A DNA stretch of 35,038 bases, taken from an uncultured Clostridia bacterium. GTDB lineage: Bacteria > Bacillota > Clostridia > TANB77 > CAG-508. Location of the stretch: assembly GCA_947426305.1 (NCBI GenBank), contig CANEDP010000017.1:1-35038 (forward strand). Direction: 5' to 3'. A model generated the notes under the pieces. It was not told where the DNA came from. It saw nothing but the letters and a program-made list of their open reading frames with translations, and did not search any database. Positions within the stretch are counted from its first letter, which is position 1. Each line of letters begins with the position of its first letter. Shown here piece by piece: positions 35,026 to 35,038 of the stretch. The position numbers and the translations under genes were made by a program.

Positions 35026-35038
35026 TAAGCGAAAGTTT

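Overview
The window looks like chromosome of an AT-rich, endospore-forming Gram-positive (Firmicutes), most likely an uncultured clostridial lineage. The evidence is strong AGGAGG ribosome sites, sigma-A promoters with exact 17-base spacers, AT-rich intrinsic terminators, and sporulation genes: a 25-codon SpoVM, an alpha/beta-type SASP and a YjcZ-like Cys/Asn peptide. No rRNA, tRNA, CRISPR or insertion sequence is visible.

Layout. 1-3.5 kb: a large secreted or surface repeat protein, cut by the window edge and richer in GC. 3.7-5.1 kb: rpmB, spoVM with a small membrane partner, smpB, and a zinc-ribbon/HTH protein. 5.3-6.7 kb: two adjacent decaying genes (TauE/SafE permease, GNAT acetyltransferase). 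6.7-10.2 kb: an apparent operon of HD-domain protein, flavin reductase-like protein, a charged small protein and a 23S rRNA methyltransferase. 10.3-12.9 kb: a possible type I toxin, then an M20 peptidase and a CntK-like histidine racemase behind what looks like a His-codon leader-peptide attenuator. 13-20.8 kb: RNase R, an orphan ORF, an M23 peptidase, SMC. 20.9-25.5 kb: phosphoesterase, amidase, and two large unknown proteins. 25.6-28.9 kb: ribosome hibernation factor, SASP, a CoaB-like ligase, a nitrilase remnant, a LysR regulator. 29-35 kb: ComEC, an SH3/NlpC-P60 hydrolase, AspRS.

The central observation is about decoding. Seven genes (HD protein, RNase R, SMC, amidase, LysR, ComEC, NlpC/P60) appear frameshifted at nine places. 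At all nine the zero-frame codon is CGG, and skipping its C restores the family sequence with a Gly codon (GGN) next. Examples are the ComEC VDVGQGD motif, the RNase R KGKPEEK motif and the NlpC/P60 ANPGRGVV ending. By manual reading I found no sense CGG in any other core gene here, although CGA, CGT, CGC and AGA are common. This suggests CGG is unassigned as a sense codon and acts as an efficient +1 frameshift codon in this organism. Three accessory loci carry sense CGG (surface gene, orphan ORF, nitrilase remnant) and may be recent arrivals. The other broken genes (TauE, GNAT, nitrilase, a 58-codon ORF) have lesions of different kinds and look like true pseudogenes.
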